Notes: generated from the letters alone by a model not told the origin. DNA of 64,000 nucleotides from an archaeon GW2011_AR15 (GCA_000830295.1 CP010425.1:482884-546883), one strand, 5' to 3'. Numbered from the stretch's first letter, positions 44,177 through 52,503 are shown. Made by a program: numbers and translations.

Positions 44177-44312
44177 AGAGAATAACAACCACAAACAAAA
44201 GAACGAATAAGAATATATTCACCCAGTCGACAGATTTCTTCCCAGAGGTCAGCCTGTGTTTTGAGTTTTTCTTCCTTTCTATGTAGAGACCCTGTCTACT
44301 GTATTGCATCAT
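44163..44312 (-). CDS. Small single-span membrane protein, function unknown
   Basis: 49 residues from the tandem ATG at 44312/44309. A basic N-terminal half (RQGLYIERKKNSKHRLTSGKK) is followed by one C-terminal membrane helix, so it looks tail-anchored. A TATA-like box at 44342-44355 gives a leader of about 10 nt. It overlaps the AsnB-like gene tail to tail by 14 nt. Size and topology recall Sec61-beta, but no motif supports that. Confidence 0.5.
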   Translation of the reverse strand: MMQYSRQGLYIERKKNSKHRLTSGKKSVDWVNIFLFVLLFVVVILFIVT

Positions 44313-44341
44313 CGTGGGTAAGCTTTTCAATGTAAATGTCT

Positions 44342-44355
44342 GTTTAAATATTTTT
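44342..44355 (-). promoter_or_regulatory. TATA-like box for the small membrane protein
   Basis: Minus strand reads AAAAATATTTAAAC, centred 36 nt before ATG 44312. Confidence 0.45.
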
Positions 44356-44386
44356 CTATACAGCAAAACATGTGATGTTTTTGATA

Positions 44387-45640
44387 CTATTCAGCCAGAA
44401 GGGGATAGATTTCAGAAAGCAGATACAAAGAGCCGGTAACTACCAGAATTCCGTCTTTCTTCATGCATTGCCTGAAAGCCCTTTTCGGCTCTCCAGCCAC
44501 TTCATATTCCCTGTGTCCAGACCTGCCAAGCCACCTGCCGATATTCTCCGGCTTTTCTGAAAGATTGGCCATATCCTGACTGATAAAAAAAGAGGTTATT
44601 GCAATGCTCTCTGCAACAGGAAGCATGTGCCTGAGCATGCCTCTGAAATTCTTGCCTTTTTTGAAAGCTATAAGGAAATGGAATTTTTTGCGGGGAAACA
44701 TTTTCTTAAGTGATTTTACAAATGCAGCCATTTTCTGGGGATTATGCGCGCCGTCCAGAACAACTGTTTTTCCGTTAATCTTCCTGGTGTCAAACCTTCC
44801 CTCAAACCTGGCAGACAACAGGATACTTCCAATCTTTTTCCTGCTGCAGTCAAATCCCTCCCTTCTGCCCAGCATTTCAACAGCCTTTACAGCGAGTGCA
44901 GCATTGCTTTGCTGATATTCGCCGGCGAGGCCGGTCTTTACCTTGCCTGTTACATAATGCACCACTGCATTTCTTCTCCGGCACGCCATATCAATAACTT
45001 TCTTTGCTTCTTCAGGCTGTACGGTTGATACCACAGTATTATTCTCTTTTATTATGCCGGCTTTCTGTGCCGCAATCTCCTTTATTGTTTTTCCGAGAAT
45101 ATTTGTGTGGTCCAGGCCTATTTTTGTCAACACAACAATCTTGTCTTTTCCCTCAGCAACATTTGTGCCGTCATAGAATCCGCCCATGCCAGTCTCAATT
45201 ACAGCATAGTCAACTTTTTTTTCCCAGAAGATATAATAAGTAAGCCCGGCAAGAACCTCAAAATATGTCAGCCTGCCAAAGCTGCTTTTTCCTGTTTTTC
45301 TGATGGCAGGAAGAACATCATTGAGATATGAGACAAATTTTTCTTTTGATATTAATCTGTTGTTTATCTGGCATCTTTCCCTTATGTCGCGCAGGTGCGG
45401 GCTCAGGTGAAGCCCTGTCCTGAATCCGAGCTTTGCCAGGATAAGGCTTGCCATATAGGCTGTGCTGCCTTTCCCGGAAGTTCCGGCAATATGGATTATC
45501 TTCAGCTTTTCCTGCGGCTCTCCAAGAAGCTCCAGAAAAAACTTTGTCCTGTCCAGGCCCAACTGCCCCGGAAACTTCTGCGAATCCCGCTTCGGCACAA
45601 AATCTAAAAGAAATTTTTCAGCATCATCAAATGTTTTCAT
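44387..45640 (-). CDS. folC: Folylpolyglutamate / dihydrofolate synthase
   Basis: 417 residues from ATG 45640, which overlaps the lipoprotein stop as ATGA; an in-frame ATG at 45655 is less likely. Mur-ligase fold: IIHIAGTSGKGSTAYMASLIL (P-loop), GLHLSPHLRDIRER, ETGMGGFYDGTN, KIGLDHTNILG and VVLDGAHNPQKM. Adds glutamate to folate. Along with FolD and the cyclo-ligase it shows tetrahydrofolate rather than only methanopterin chemistry. Confidence 0.93.
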   Translation of the reverse strand: MKTFDDAEKFLLDFVPKRDSQKFPGQLGLDRTKFFLELLGEPQEKLKIIHIAGTSGKGSTAYMASLILAKLGFRTGLHLSPHLRDIRERCQINNRLISKEKFVSYLNDVLPAIRKTGKSSFGRLTYFEVLAGLTYYIFWEKKVDYAVIETGMGGFYDGTNVAEGKDKIVVLTKIGLDHTNILGKTIKEIAAQKAGIIKENNTVVSTVQPEEAKKVIDMACRRRNAVVHYVTGKVKTGLAGEYQQSNAALAVKAVEMLGRREGFDCSRKKIGSILLSARFEGRFDTRKINGKTVVLDGAHNPQKMAAFVKSLKKMFPRKKFHFLIAFKKGKNFRGMLRHMLPVAESIAITSFFISQDMANLSEKPENIGRWLGRSGHREYEVAGEPKRAFRQCMKKDGILVVTGSLYLLSEIYPLLAE

Positions 45641-46137
45641 ATTCTGTTGGGCCACGGGAAAGGCTCTTCGCCTTCTTCATATGCAAGCTCTCCGTTTGCC
45701 TGCATTGTCTTTACCCTGCCATCAAGATATTCCTTCCAAACAATGAATTTTCCGTCCTTAAGCTCTCCGATGATGCCGTCGCTTACAACCTGCCTTTTCC
45801 CTGTGGCAATCTCAGTCGTGGCAAACTGCCATTCAACAGCAACATCACTGCCGTCAACAATAATCCTGTTTATGTAGACTTCTGTGTCACTGAAATGCTC
45901 CCTGAAATAAATAAGGTCTTCAAGTGTCTGGTTCTTGTTCAGCCTTCTCCCGGGATATGCAAACACGACATCCTCATGCAGGACGCTGTCAAGAAGCTCC
46001 AAATCACTGGTTTTCCATGCGTTAGCATGGTCCTGCACAAGTTTTACGGCATACTCTTTCGAATATTCCTTAGTTGTGCATGAGGAAACAAGCATAGCAG
46101 CAATAATAAAAACCAAAAATAAAATTTTCTCTCTCAT
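45637..46137 (-). CDS. Lipoprotein with SnoaL/NTF2-like domain
   Basis: 166 residues from ATG 46137. Signal helix KILFLVFIIAAMLVSSC with a lipobox-like VSSC (Cys at about 19), then a domain of about 110 residues (VQDHANAWKTSDLELLDSVLHEDVVF, VEWQFATTE, DGKFIVWKEYLD) of the NTF2/SnoaL type. An earlier in-frame start at 46206 lies inside the preceding gene. It starts one base after the stop of the ECF-S-like gene. Ligand unknown. Confidence 0.75.
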   Translation of the reverse strand: MREKILFLVFIIAAMLVSSCTTKEYSKEYAVKLVQDHANAWKTSDLELLDSVLHEDVVFAYPGRRLNKNQTLEDLIYFREHFSDTEVYINRIIVDGSDVAVEWQFATTEIATGKRQVVSDGIIGELKDGKFIVWKEYLDGRVKTMQANGELAYEEGEEPFPWPNRI

Positions 46138-46138
46138 C

Positions 46139-46834
46139 TTAGGCCATGGCTTTGTCCTTATCAAGGTGCAGGATATCCTGCGGGATTTTCCAGCTGAACT
46201 TTTCAATGAGGGTATGCAGCACAGCGTTCATGGTGTAATATGATGCAGCTATTCCTGCAGTGAAAAGAGTCCTCTCGACAATTACAATGGGAAGCAGGCT
46301 TATCCACAGATCCGGCGTTGTTTGGATAGACCATACAAAAGCAGCGCTTCCAACAGCATGCGCAGTAAATGTTGCTCCGAGACTTTTTCCGATTATATTG
46401 TCAAATTTTTCCGGAAGCACTTTTACAGCTATTGGGATAAGCCAGAATAATGAGTAGGCCCATGCCTGCCTTCCTACAGGGTGCATAAGATAGGCAAGGC
46501 CTGCCAGAACAGGAATTAATAATGTATGTTTCTTTTTGGTTCCGAAATAGTATGAGGCAAACAGCATAGGCGTCAACCTTATCAGGTTTATGACGCTCCA
46601 GGCTTTCCCCGCAATAAAGAAATCAGCCAGCTCAGCCCCCAGTACGGTTATAACGCCGTAGACAGGCCCAAGGAAAGCTCCGGCAATAGGCCCGAAAAAC
46701 TGGAACAAAGTAAAGAACTGGTTCTCAACGCCAAGCACAGGCGAGAAATTGATTCTCATGCCAATGAAAACCATTGCTGTAAACAGCACGATGAACAATA
46801 CCCTTTTCGGAGAGAATATTTTTTTTAAATCCAT
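46139..46834 (-). CDS. ECF-transporter S-component-like membrane protein
   Basis: 231 residues from ATG 46834, preceded by GGGTGG at a four-base spacing; ATG 46849 is an alternative. About six membrane helices, with FFGPIAGAFLGPVYGVITVLGAELADFF near the first third, a pattern common in vitamin-binding S components. No ATPase partner is nearby. The substrate may be a vitamin or small metabolite; the family call is tentative. Confidence 0.6.
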   Translation of the reverse strand: MDLKKIFSPKRVLFIVLFTAMVFIGMRINFSPVLGVENQFFTLFQFFGPIAGAFLGPVYGVITVLGAELADFFIAGKAWSVINLIRLTPMLFASYYFGTKKKHTLLIPVLAGLAYLMHPVGRQAWAYSLFWLIPIAVKVLPEKFDNIIGKSLGATFTAHAVGSAAFVWSIQTTPDLWISLLPIVIVERTLFTAGIAASYYTMNAVLHTLIEKFSWKIPQDILHLDKDKAMA

Positions 46835-46866
46835 AAGACCACCCTGCATAATAAGATTACCTGAAA

Positions 46867-46878
46867 GCTTTTTAAAGG
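46867..46878 (-). promoter_or_regulatory. TATA box for the ECF-S-like gene
   Basis: Minus strand reads CCTTTAAAAAGC, giving a leader of about 12 nt with a GGGTGG Shine-Dalgarno before ATG 46834. It overlaps one copy of a 15-nt repeat. Confidence 0.5.
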
Positions 46879-46888
46879 TTTTGACACA
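46874..46888. repeat. 15-nt direct repeat, copy 1
   Basis: AAAGGTTTTGACACA; an exact second copy lies 48 nt to the right. This copy overlaps the TATA region of the ECF-S-like gene. Confidence 0.7.
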
Positions 46889-46919
46889 CGAGGTCTTTTC
46901 AAGACCAGTGTTTCAAACC
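46877..46919. other. Imperfect hairpin between nurA and the ECF-S-like gene
   Basis: Inner stem GGTCTT / AAGACC with a three-base loop (46892-46906), extended by an imperfect outer stem of GGTTTTGACAC against GTGTTTCAAACC. It could be an operator, a terminator for nurA, or the relic of a small element. Confidence 0.5.
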
Positions 46920-46921
46920 CC

Positions 46922-46936
46922 AAAGGTTTTGACACA
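46922..46936. repeat. 15-nt direct repeat, copy 2
   Basis: AAAGGTTTTGACACA, identical to the copy at 46874, lying just after the nurA stop. Confidence 0.7.
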
Positions 46937-46940
46937 ACAG

Positions 46941-47885
46941 CTAACCAACACTATCAAGCACGTCGTGCGCATCCATGCTCTTTATGTATGGAACCAGCTT
47001 TTCAAAATCTTTCTTTGCCGCTGCTTCCAGCTGCATCTTCAGCATCTCCTTTTCCCTGTTGCTGACCCTTGCAAACTTATCTGCCTCAACAAGCCCGTAA
47101 GGGTACCCTGGAAAAACAGGGTCTTTGCTGTTTTCCTGCAGTATTGGAAGAAGCTCATCAACAGAATTTCCAGCATCAAGCCTGAAAATGTATTTTGACT
47201 TTGGATGAAGCTTCACAAAACAGACATCACCGGCATCATAATACCACGTTTTCTTTCCAGTTAACCCGGAAAGAGCTGCCGCAGCAGAGCCGCCATTGTC
47301 TGTGAGAAGCCCGGTTGTTTTTGAAAGCCCGTAAAATTCTTTTTTCAGGAGCTCTTCTTCATGCGGATATGCTGCCTCCAGAGAGCCGTCAACCACCACA
47401 AAATCAGCTTTGATGGTTCCGGCAACTATAAGCTCTGCAAACCTCCGTATTACATTCCCAACCAACGATATGCTTGCCCTCCTGCCCCCCAATGCCAGTT
47501 TTTTGTCAAAGGAATCAAATTCGTATTTTTTTATATCGATTTTCCCGGTTGTGAAAAAATAGTCGGTACTGAAACATAATTTTCCGCTTTTGTTTTCTGT
47601 GCTTATCAATGTATAAAATTCAAATTTTCCGCTTTTAGTTCTCTTATTGTTTTGGTATATAGTATAATATATCCTGTTGAAAAACAGGCTCAGCGACGGG
47701 CTTTTCAGGAGTTCAAGATTTCCCCCGTCGACAAAAGCGACTTTTTTCCCTGTCTTTTTTCCACTTATATCATGGAAATTTTCTTTTTTTATTTCAACAG
47801 GATTCTTTGCAGAATCATCAAAAACAACAGAGCCGGAGCTGTCTTTCCCTATTTTTTCAAGCAGCTTTTCTATAATTTCCCTCAT
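46941..47885 (-). CDS. nurA: NurA-domain nuclease
   Basis: 314 residues. Metal-binding acidic strands VAFVDGGNLELL (about 49-60) and FVVVDGSLEAAYPHE, then YYDAGDVCFVKLHP, FRLDAGNSVDELLP and PGYPYGLVEADKFARVSNREKE. This matches the NurA nuclease, the partner of HerA in 5' end resection. HerA is at 41.3 kb; the two are near but not adjacent, unlike the usual operon. Confidence 0.82.
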   Translation of the reverse strand: MREIIEKLLEKIGKDSSGSVVFDDSAKNPVEIKKENFHDISGKKTGKKVAFVDGGNLELLKSPSLSLFFNRIYYTIYQNNKRTKSGKFEFYTLISTENKSGKLCFSTDYFFTTGKIDIKKYEFDSFDKKLALGGRRASISLVGNVIRRFAELIVAGTIKADFVVVDGSLEAAYPHEEELLKKEFYGLSKTTGLLTDNGGSAAAALSGLTGKKTWYYDAGDVCFVKLHPKSKYIFRLDAGNSVDELLPILQENSKDPVFPGYPYGLVEADKFARVSNREKEMLKMQLEAAAKKDFEKLVPYIKSMDAHDVLDSVG

Positions 47886-47905
47886 AAAAAGAAGATAATT
47901 CCCTT

Positions 47906-47916
47906 CTTTTTAAAAC
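47906..47916 (-). promoter_or_regulatory. TATA box for nurA
   Basis: Minus strand reads GTTTTAAAAAG, centred 26 nt before ATG 47885. Confidence 0.55.
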
Positions 47917-47945
47917 TATTTTTGTTTCGTTTTATAATACAAAAC

Positions 47946-47955
47946 TTTTTTATAG
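47946..47955 (+). promoter_or_regulatory. TATA box for topA
   Basis: TTTTTTATAG region centred about 28 nt before ATG 47979; it rules out the longer open frame starting far upstream. Confidence 0.6.
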
Positions 47956-47978
47956 ACCCCGGAGATTCCTCACTACTT

Positions 47979-50204
47979 ATGCCTCATGAACTTATCATAA
48001 CAGAGAAACCTTCGGCAGCCAAAATGATAGCAGAAGCCCTGGCAGACTCAAAAATAGAGACAAAAAAAGAAAAGGGCATTGCCTACAAGACGATAACACA
48101 CGACGGGAAAACAATCACAATAGTTTCCGCAGTAGGCCATCTTTTCACTGTCGCAGAAAAGGAAAAATCATTCAAATACCCGTCATTTGACATAGAATGG
48201 AAGCCGGTTTATGAAGTTGTAAAGAATGCAGACTATGCAAAAAAATACGCAGACCTGATAAAAAAAGAGGCAAAGGAATCAGATTCTTTTGTTGTTGCAT
48301 GCGACTATGACGTCGAGGGAGAGGTCATAGGCCTCAATATAATAAAATACCTTTGCAAGAAAAAAGACGCAAAAAGGATGAAATTCTCAACACTTACAAA
48401 GCCTGACCTTGTGGAGGCATATCAAAACATGTCAAAGACACTTGACTGGGGCCAGGCAAATGCAGGGGAAACAAGGCATTTTCTCGACTGGCTTTATGGC
48501 ATCAACACATCAAGGGCACTGATGCATGCAATAAAGAAAACAAATTCCTACAAGACGATGTCTTCGGGGAGAGTCCAGGGACCGGCATTAAGGATACTTG
48601 CGGAAAGGGAAAAAGAGATACAGGAATTCAAGCCGCAGAAATACTGGGAAATAAAGGCAAAGCTGAAGAAAGACGGCAAGGAGTTTGATGCAAACCATAT
48701 CGAAGACAAATTCTGGGAGAAGGAGAAAGCAGAGAAAGTCCTCAAAAAAATAAAGGATAAAAAAGGAACAGTTGATGAAGCAGTAAAATCAGAGAAGAGC
48801 ATACCTGCGCCCTATCCGTTTGACCTTACGACACTCCAGACAGAGGCATACAGGAATTTCGGCATCAGCCCGACAAAAACACTGGAGATGGCCCAGAGCC
48901 TATATACAAAAGGCTACATATCCTATCCGAGAACAAGCTCGCAGCAGCTTTCAGAGAAAATAGGGTTCAAGAGAATTATAACAGAGCTGATGAGGCAGGA
49001 GCAGTATTCAGAATTAGGGAAAATCGTTCTCGGAGGCAGGCTTTTCCCGAACAACGGCCAGAAGACAGATCCTGCGCATCCGGCAATCTATCCCACAGGA
49101 ATCATGCCCAAGGCGCTTCCTCCACCAGTCAAAAAAATATACGACCTTATCGCAAAAAGATTCCTTTCAACATTCGGCCAGCCGGCAGTCAAGGAAAATG
49201 TAAGGGCAGTCATAGACATAAGCTCAGAGAAATTTGTTGGTCAGGGCTCTGTCGTCGTGGATAAAGGATGGCATGTGCTTTACGAGCCGTATGCAAAGTC
49301 CAAGGACGAGATACTTCCGGAGCTTTCAAAAGATGACAAGGTTGATGTCAGGAAAATCGAGGAAGAGGAAAAAGAGACGCTGCCGCCAAAAAGATACACA
49401 GAGGCATCAATAATAAAAGAACTTGAAAAAAGGGAGCTTGGGACAAAATCAACAAGAGCCCAGATTATCCAGAACCTGATAGACAGGGAATATGTTTCAG
49501 GAAAATCGCTTGAAGTGTCAAAGCTCGGAATGGACCTCATTGAAACGCTCAGGAAATACTGCCCGACGATTATAGAAGACGAGCTTACTGCCCAGTTTGA
49601 CCAGGAAATGGAAAAGATAAAACAGGGCAAGGCAGACAAGGAAAAAGTTATTGCCAGGGCAGAGCAGGAGCTTACAAAGATACTTGAGCATTTCAAGAAG
49701 CATGAGAAAAGCATAGGCGAGGGCCTTATAGAGGCATACAGGGAGACAGAGTTCAAGCAGAATTTCATAGGCAAATGCCCTGTCTGCAAAAAGGGAAGCC
49801 TGAAAATAACATTCTCAAGAAAGAACAGGTCAAGATTCATAGCATGCGACGCATACCCGGACTGCAGGACAACATTCAGCATACCTCCCGGGAAAGTAGT
49901 TCCAACAGAAAAGGAATGCGGGGAATGCGGATATCCGATGATAACTGTGATTGCAGGAAAAAGGCCAAGGCAGCTGTGCATAAATCCCAACTGCAAAACA
50001 AAGCAGCTTGAGAAGGCAGACATACCAAAGAAAAATGAGAAATGCCCGAAGTGCGGCAAGGGAATGCTTGTGTTAAAACAGAGCGTATACGGCCAATTCT
50101 ATGCCTGCGACAGGTATCCGGAATGCAGATACATAAAAAGCAATGGAAAGAATAGCGGAAATTCAAAAGAAAAGGAAACTGAAAAAGGCACTAAATCTTC
50201 CTGA
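47979..50204 (+). CDS. topA: DNA topoisomerase I (type IA)
   Basis: 741 residues from ATG 47979; the open frame extends upstream to 47652, but that part lies antisense to nurA and before the TATA box. Toprim domain: ELIITEKPSAAKMIAEAL and CDYDVEGEVIG. Active-site Tyr at about 316 in GYISYPRTSSQ. Three C-terminal four-Cys zinc fingers (CPVCKKG, CGECGYP, CPKCGKG). Relaxes negative supercoils through a 5'-phosphotyrosine link. Overlaps the zinc-ribbon gene by 14 nt. Confidence 0.96.
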   Translation: MPHELIITEKPSAAKMIAEALADSKIETKKEKGIAYKTITHDGKTITIVSAVGHLFTVAEKEKSFKYPSFDIEWKPVYEVVKNADYAKKYADLIKKEAKESDSFVVACDYDVEGEVIGLNIIKYLCKKKDAKRMKFSTLTKPDLVEAYQNMSKTLDWGQANAGETRHFLDWLYGINTSRALMHAIKKTNSYKTMSSGRVQGPALRILAEREKEIQEFKPQKYWEIKAKLKKDGKEFDANHIEDKFWEKEKAEKVLKKIKDKKGTVDEAVKSEKSIPAPYPFDLTTLQTEAYRNFGISPTKTLEMAQSLYTKGYISYPRTSSQQLSEKIGFKRIITELMRQEQYSELGKIVLGGRLFPNNGQKTDPAHPAIYPTGIMPKALPPPVKKIYDLIAKRFLSTFGQPAVKENVRAVIDISSEKFVGQGSVVVDKGWHVLYEPYAKSKDEILPELSKDDKVDVRKIEEEEKETLPPKRYTEASIIKELEKRELGTKSTRAQIIQNLIDREYVSGKSLEVSKLGMDLIETLRKYCPTIIEDELTAQFDQEMEKIKQGKADKEKVIARAEQELTKILEHFKKHEKSIGEGLIEAYRETEFKQNFIGKCPVCKKGSLKITFSRKNRSRFIACDAYPDCRTTFSIPPGKVVPTEKECGECGYPMITVIAGKRPRQLCINPNCKTKQLEKADIPKKNEKCPKCGKGMLVLKQSVYGQFYACDRYPECRYIKSNGKNSGNSKEKETEKGTKSS

Positions 50205-50343
50205 TTATTGTTGATTTTTCTATGTTGCTGTGCACAGTGAATGTCCTGCCGCAATAGACGCATCTTTTCTTCTTGCCGTCGAGACTTCCACTGGGACTGT
50301 ACTTCATCTGGTTTCCGCATTTAGGGCATCTCAATAGAAACAT
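50191..50343 (-). CDS. Small zinc-ribbon protein
   Basis: 50 residues from ATG 50343, one base after the stop of the upstream membrane protein. Two Cys pairs, CPKCGNQMKY and RCVYCGRTF, form a probable zinc ribbon, followed by a basic tail. Function unknown; possibly nucleic-acid or protein binding. Co-transcribed with the membrane protein gene, and it ends inside the 3' end of topA. Confidence 0.72.
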   Translation of the reverse strand: MFLLRCPKCGNQMKYSPSGSLDGKKKRCVYCGRTFTVHSNIEKSTIIRKI

Positions 50344-50344
50344 T

Positions 50345-51118
50345 TTACATATTGAACTCTTTTCTGAGCGCCTCAATCTCTTCCATCCTCGATTTTCTTC
50401 TCATTATCTGCCTTTTCATGCTCTCAGGCTTAAGGAACCTTATGTAGACGATAAGTATGTTGAAGACAAATGCAAGCAGGAAATTCACGATTGCCAGGCC
50501 CTCAACATCCATGCCGCTGAATAATGCCAGCCCCGTAAATCTGCCAATAGCATAAAACACGCTTGCAACAAGGATAGGTATGAACATGTAGAGGGGGACA
50601 TTATCAGCCATCTTAACAGCAAGGAAAGACACGAACATGCTGAATATGACCGGAAGGAACCCGATTATGACATTTGTTATAGGCGAGTCTGTTGCGCCTG
50701 CAGAAAATAAAACTATCAGGCCAATAGTAAGCAGGTAGACGAAGAAGGCAATTGATTCAAAAATTGTCTTCTCTTCAATTATCTCCACTTCTTCAATAGC
50801 CTCCTCAACAAGCTCCTCAGTATCTGTTTTCTCAAAATCTTTTTTTGCATCCTTTATCTCTTTTTTTGAGGCGCCTGCCATGAACTGCCCGAATGCCCCC
50901 TTTAGCTGGCCGACAAGGTCATTCTCCACAGGATCCTTATGCTTTGTTTCTTTCGCAGGACTTTTTTCCAGCTCAAGGAATACTTCATCAACTATATTTT
51001 TGTCATGGCCGGCGTCAAGAAGGACTTTTTCAATATTCTTCAAGGGTATGCCTTTTTTCCTCTCAGCTTCAACATACTCCACTAGCTGTTTCTTCAAAAA
51101 ATGCTGGAAATTGTCCAT
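50345..51118 (-). CDS. Four-helix membrane protein with N-terminal helical domain, function unknown
   Basis: 257 residues. The N-terminal 50 residues (VEAERKKGIPLKNIEKVLLDAG then IVDEVFLEL) look like a small helical repeat seen on many archaeal membrane proteins. An acidic linker (about 95-118) precedes four membrane helices (about 120-225) and a basic tail RRKSRMEEIEALRKE. No enzymatic motif seen. It shares one TATA region with the divergent HExxH protein gene. Confidence 0.7.
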   Translation of the reverse strand: MDNFQHFLKKQLVEYVEAERKKGIPLKNIEKVLLDAGHDKNIVDEVFLELEKSPAKETKHKDPVENDLVGQLKGAFGQFMAGASKKEIKDAKKDFEKTDTEELVEEAIEEVEIIEEKTIFESIAFFVYLLTIGLIVLFSAGATDSPITNVIIGFLPVIFSMFVSFLAVKMADNVPLYMFIPILVASVFYAIGRFTGLALFSGMDVEGLAIVNFLLAFVFNILIVYIRFLKPESMKRQIMRRKSRMEEIEALRKEFNM

Positions 51119-51140
51119 TGCATAGAGTAGGAATCTTGGG

Positions 51141-51150
51141 GTATATAAGT
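51141..51150. promoter_or_regulatory. Shared TATA box, divergent genes
   Basis: GTATATAAGT. On the minus strand it is centred 27 nt before ATG 51118. On the plus strand it puts transcription start near 51171, 8 nt before ATG 51179. No other box is seen between them. Confidence 0.55.
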
Positions 51151-51178
51151 TTTGTGCTGGTTATCCAAATGTTTTAAT

Positions 51179-52000
51179 ATGCCTTTACAATCAAGAGAAC
51201 CAATGCTTGATTTTAAGAGACTGAATACATTCTCCAAAGAAATATCCGGATTAGATTATCAGGCGGCCAAAATGATTGTCCAGCACAAGCAGGTGTCAAA
51301 AAGGGAAAAGTGGATTTTGGACAGGTTTTTGAAAGGATATTACAACAAATTAGGTATGCCTGATTCAACCGAGATTATTCTCATGCCCACATCAGAAACA
51401 ATTGCCCAGTCTACCCTTGATGTGTGCAAGGAGGGTATTGAACTTTTTCTTGATCAAAGCAGTATAGATTTAAGTGTTAAGATTACCGGCACAAATGGGA
51501 TAGTATCAAGCTTTGTCAATGATCGGGTCTATGAATCTAACAGAGGAACTATCTTCCCTGATGCAGATTTTCATGCTTTTGTTTACAGGAGAATGAAAAT
51601 GGGAATATTCCCTATGAAATATACTTGCTATGTTGATAGTTCGGATTTTTTTCAGGCTGAAGACTATGCAGCAGGAAAAACATTTATTTTGGGAAATATA
51701 GCAACATTGCTGGAGCGCGGTTTTATAAAAGGAAGATTATTGGATAAATCATACCTCTTTATGACAATGGCAGAGAAAACCGAATATATGAAACTAGTTG
51801 CTGCACACGAAACATATCATCTTATTGGCAAATTAACGGATTTGGAAAAACAAAGCCATGAAGAAATGGGATTGACAGAAGACCCCAATTGCCTTGGCTA
51901 TTCCAAATTCAAAATACCCTCTTATCTATGTGGAGGCTGTAAAGATAGCATTGCTTCACTATGGCATGGATATAGATTGCGACAAATGTGCAGCCCGTAA
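51179..52000 (+). CDS. HExxH zinc-metalloprotease-like protein (archaemetzincin-like site)
   Basis: 273 residues from ATG 51179; an ATG at 51152 would precede the predicted transcript start. The site is HETYHLIG at 210-217 (HExxHxxG), with Asp221 one place later than the usual metzincin third ligand and His227 nearby. A Cys set follows: Cys238 in NCLGY and CGGC at 251-254, like the extra zinc-finger Cys of archaemetzincins. No signal peptide. Probably a cytoplasmic peptidase; family membership is tentative. Confidence 0.6.
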   Translation: MPLQSREPMLDFKRLNTFSKEISGLDYQAAKMIVQHKQVSKREKWILDRFLKGYYNKLGMPDSTEIILMPTSETIAQSTLDVCKEGIELFLDQSSIDLSVKITGTNGIVSSFVNDRVYESNRGTIFPDADFHAFVYRRMKMGIFPMKYTCYVDSSDFFQAEDYAAGKTFILGNIATLLERGFIKGRLLDKSYLFMTMAEKTEYMKLVAAHETYHLIGKLTDLEKQSHEEMGLTEDPNCLGYSKFKIPSYLCGGCKDSIASLWHGYRLRQMCSP

Positions 52001-52011
52001 ATATATGACTC

Positions 52012-52437
52012 CTAACCGCATCCAATATTGATTATCGGACAGAGGTATATTATCTCTCTTTCATGTCCTTTTATGTTCTCCTTTCTAATTGCATTTGGGA
52101 AATCTAAAAAACATTTTTCATTATAAACTCTGAGTTTTTTTTCAGAGATATAATTTAGTGGAATTATCTCCTCACTATCTTTGTCAAGGGCGTACAATCC
52201 AAAACTATAATTTTCTCCGGTTTTGGAGTAATTATAGTCCTTTTTCAATTGTTCTAGGTAATAGTTCACATGATCCCTGGCCCCGTCTGCTTTTGTTTCC
52301 TCCAAAAGAGAATCTAACACGTGCTCAAAAACATTAACAACAGGTTTTGATAAATATTCACGCCCCACTTTTGTTGTCAACTGGCTTGGATCCAAGTAAG
52401 CATAATCAAAGGCTATGTATAATGGGCATTCTTCCAT
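52012..52437 (-). CDS. Conserved-looking small protein, function unknown
   Basis: 141 residues, soluble, no signal peptide. Not recognised. It begins with AFDYAYLDPSQLTTKVGREYL and ends with a hydrophobic IIYLCPIINIGCG. A TATA-like region at 52451-52466 sits about 22 nt before ATG 52437. Convergent with the HExxH gene (11-nt gap). Confidence 0.6.
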   Translation of the reverse strand: MEECPLYIAFDYAYLDPSQLTTKVGREYLSKPVVNVFEHVLDSLLEETKADGARDHVNYYLEQLKKDYNYSKTGENYSFGLYALDKDSEEIIPLNYISEKKLRVYNEKCFLDFPNAIRKENIKGHEREIIYLCPIINIGCG

Positions 52438-52450
52438 GCATAAATGATGG

Positions 52451-52466
52451 CAATATAATTTAAATG
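52451..52466 (-). promoter_or_regulatory. TATA-like region for the gene at 52437
   Basis: Minus strand reads CATTTAAATTATATTG; its centre is 20-25 nt before the ATG. Confidence 0.45.
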
Positions 52467-52503
52467 TATTTTATGTATAAAACCGGAAAATTTTCGACAG
52501 GGG

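Noticed and set aside
44163-44312. Sec61-beta identity for the small membrane protein
   Set aside because: Size and topology fit, but the conserved N-terminal motif before the helix is not present.
46874-46936. Two identical 15-nt repeats as a CRISPR remnant
   Set aside because: Only two copies, repeats too short, spacer region itself contains a hairpin, and no cas genes are nearby.
47652-47978. N-terminal extension of topoisomerase I by about 109 residues
   Set aside because: It is antisense to nurA, has no topoisomerase similarity, and a TATA box sits 28 nt before ATG 47979.
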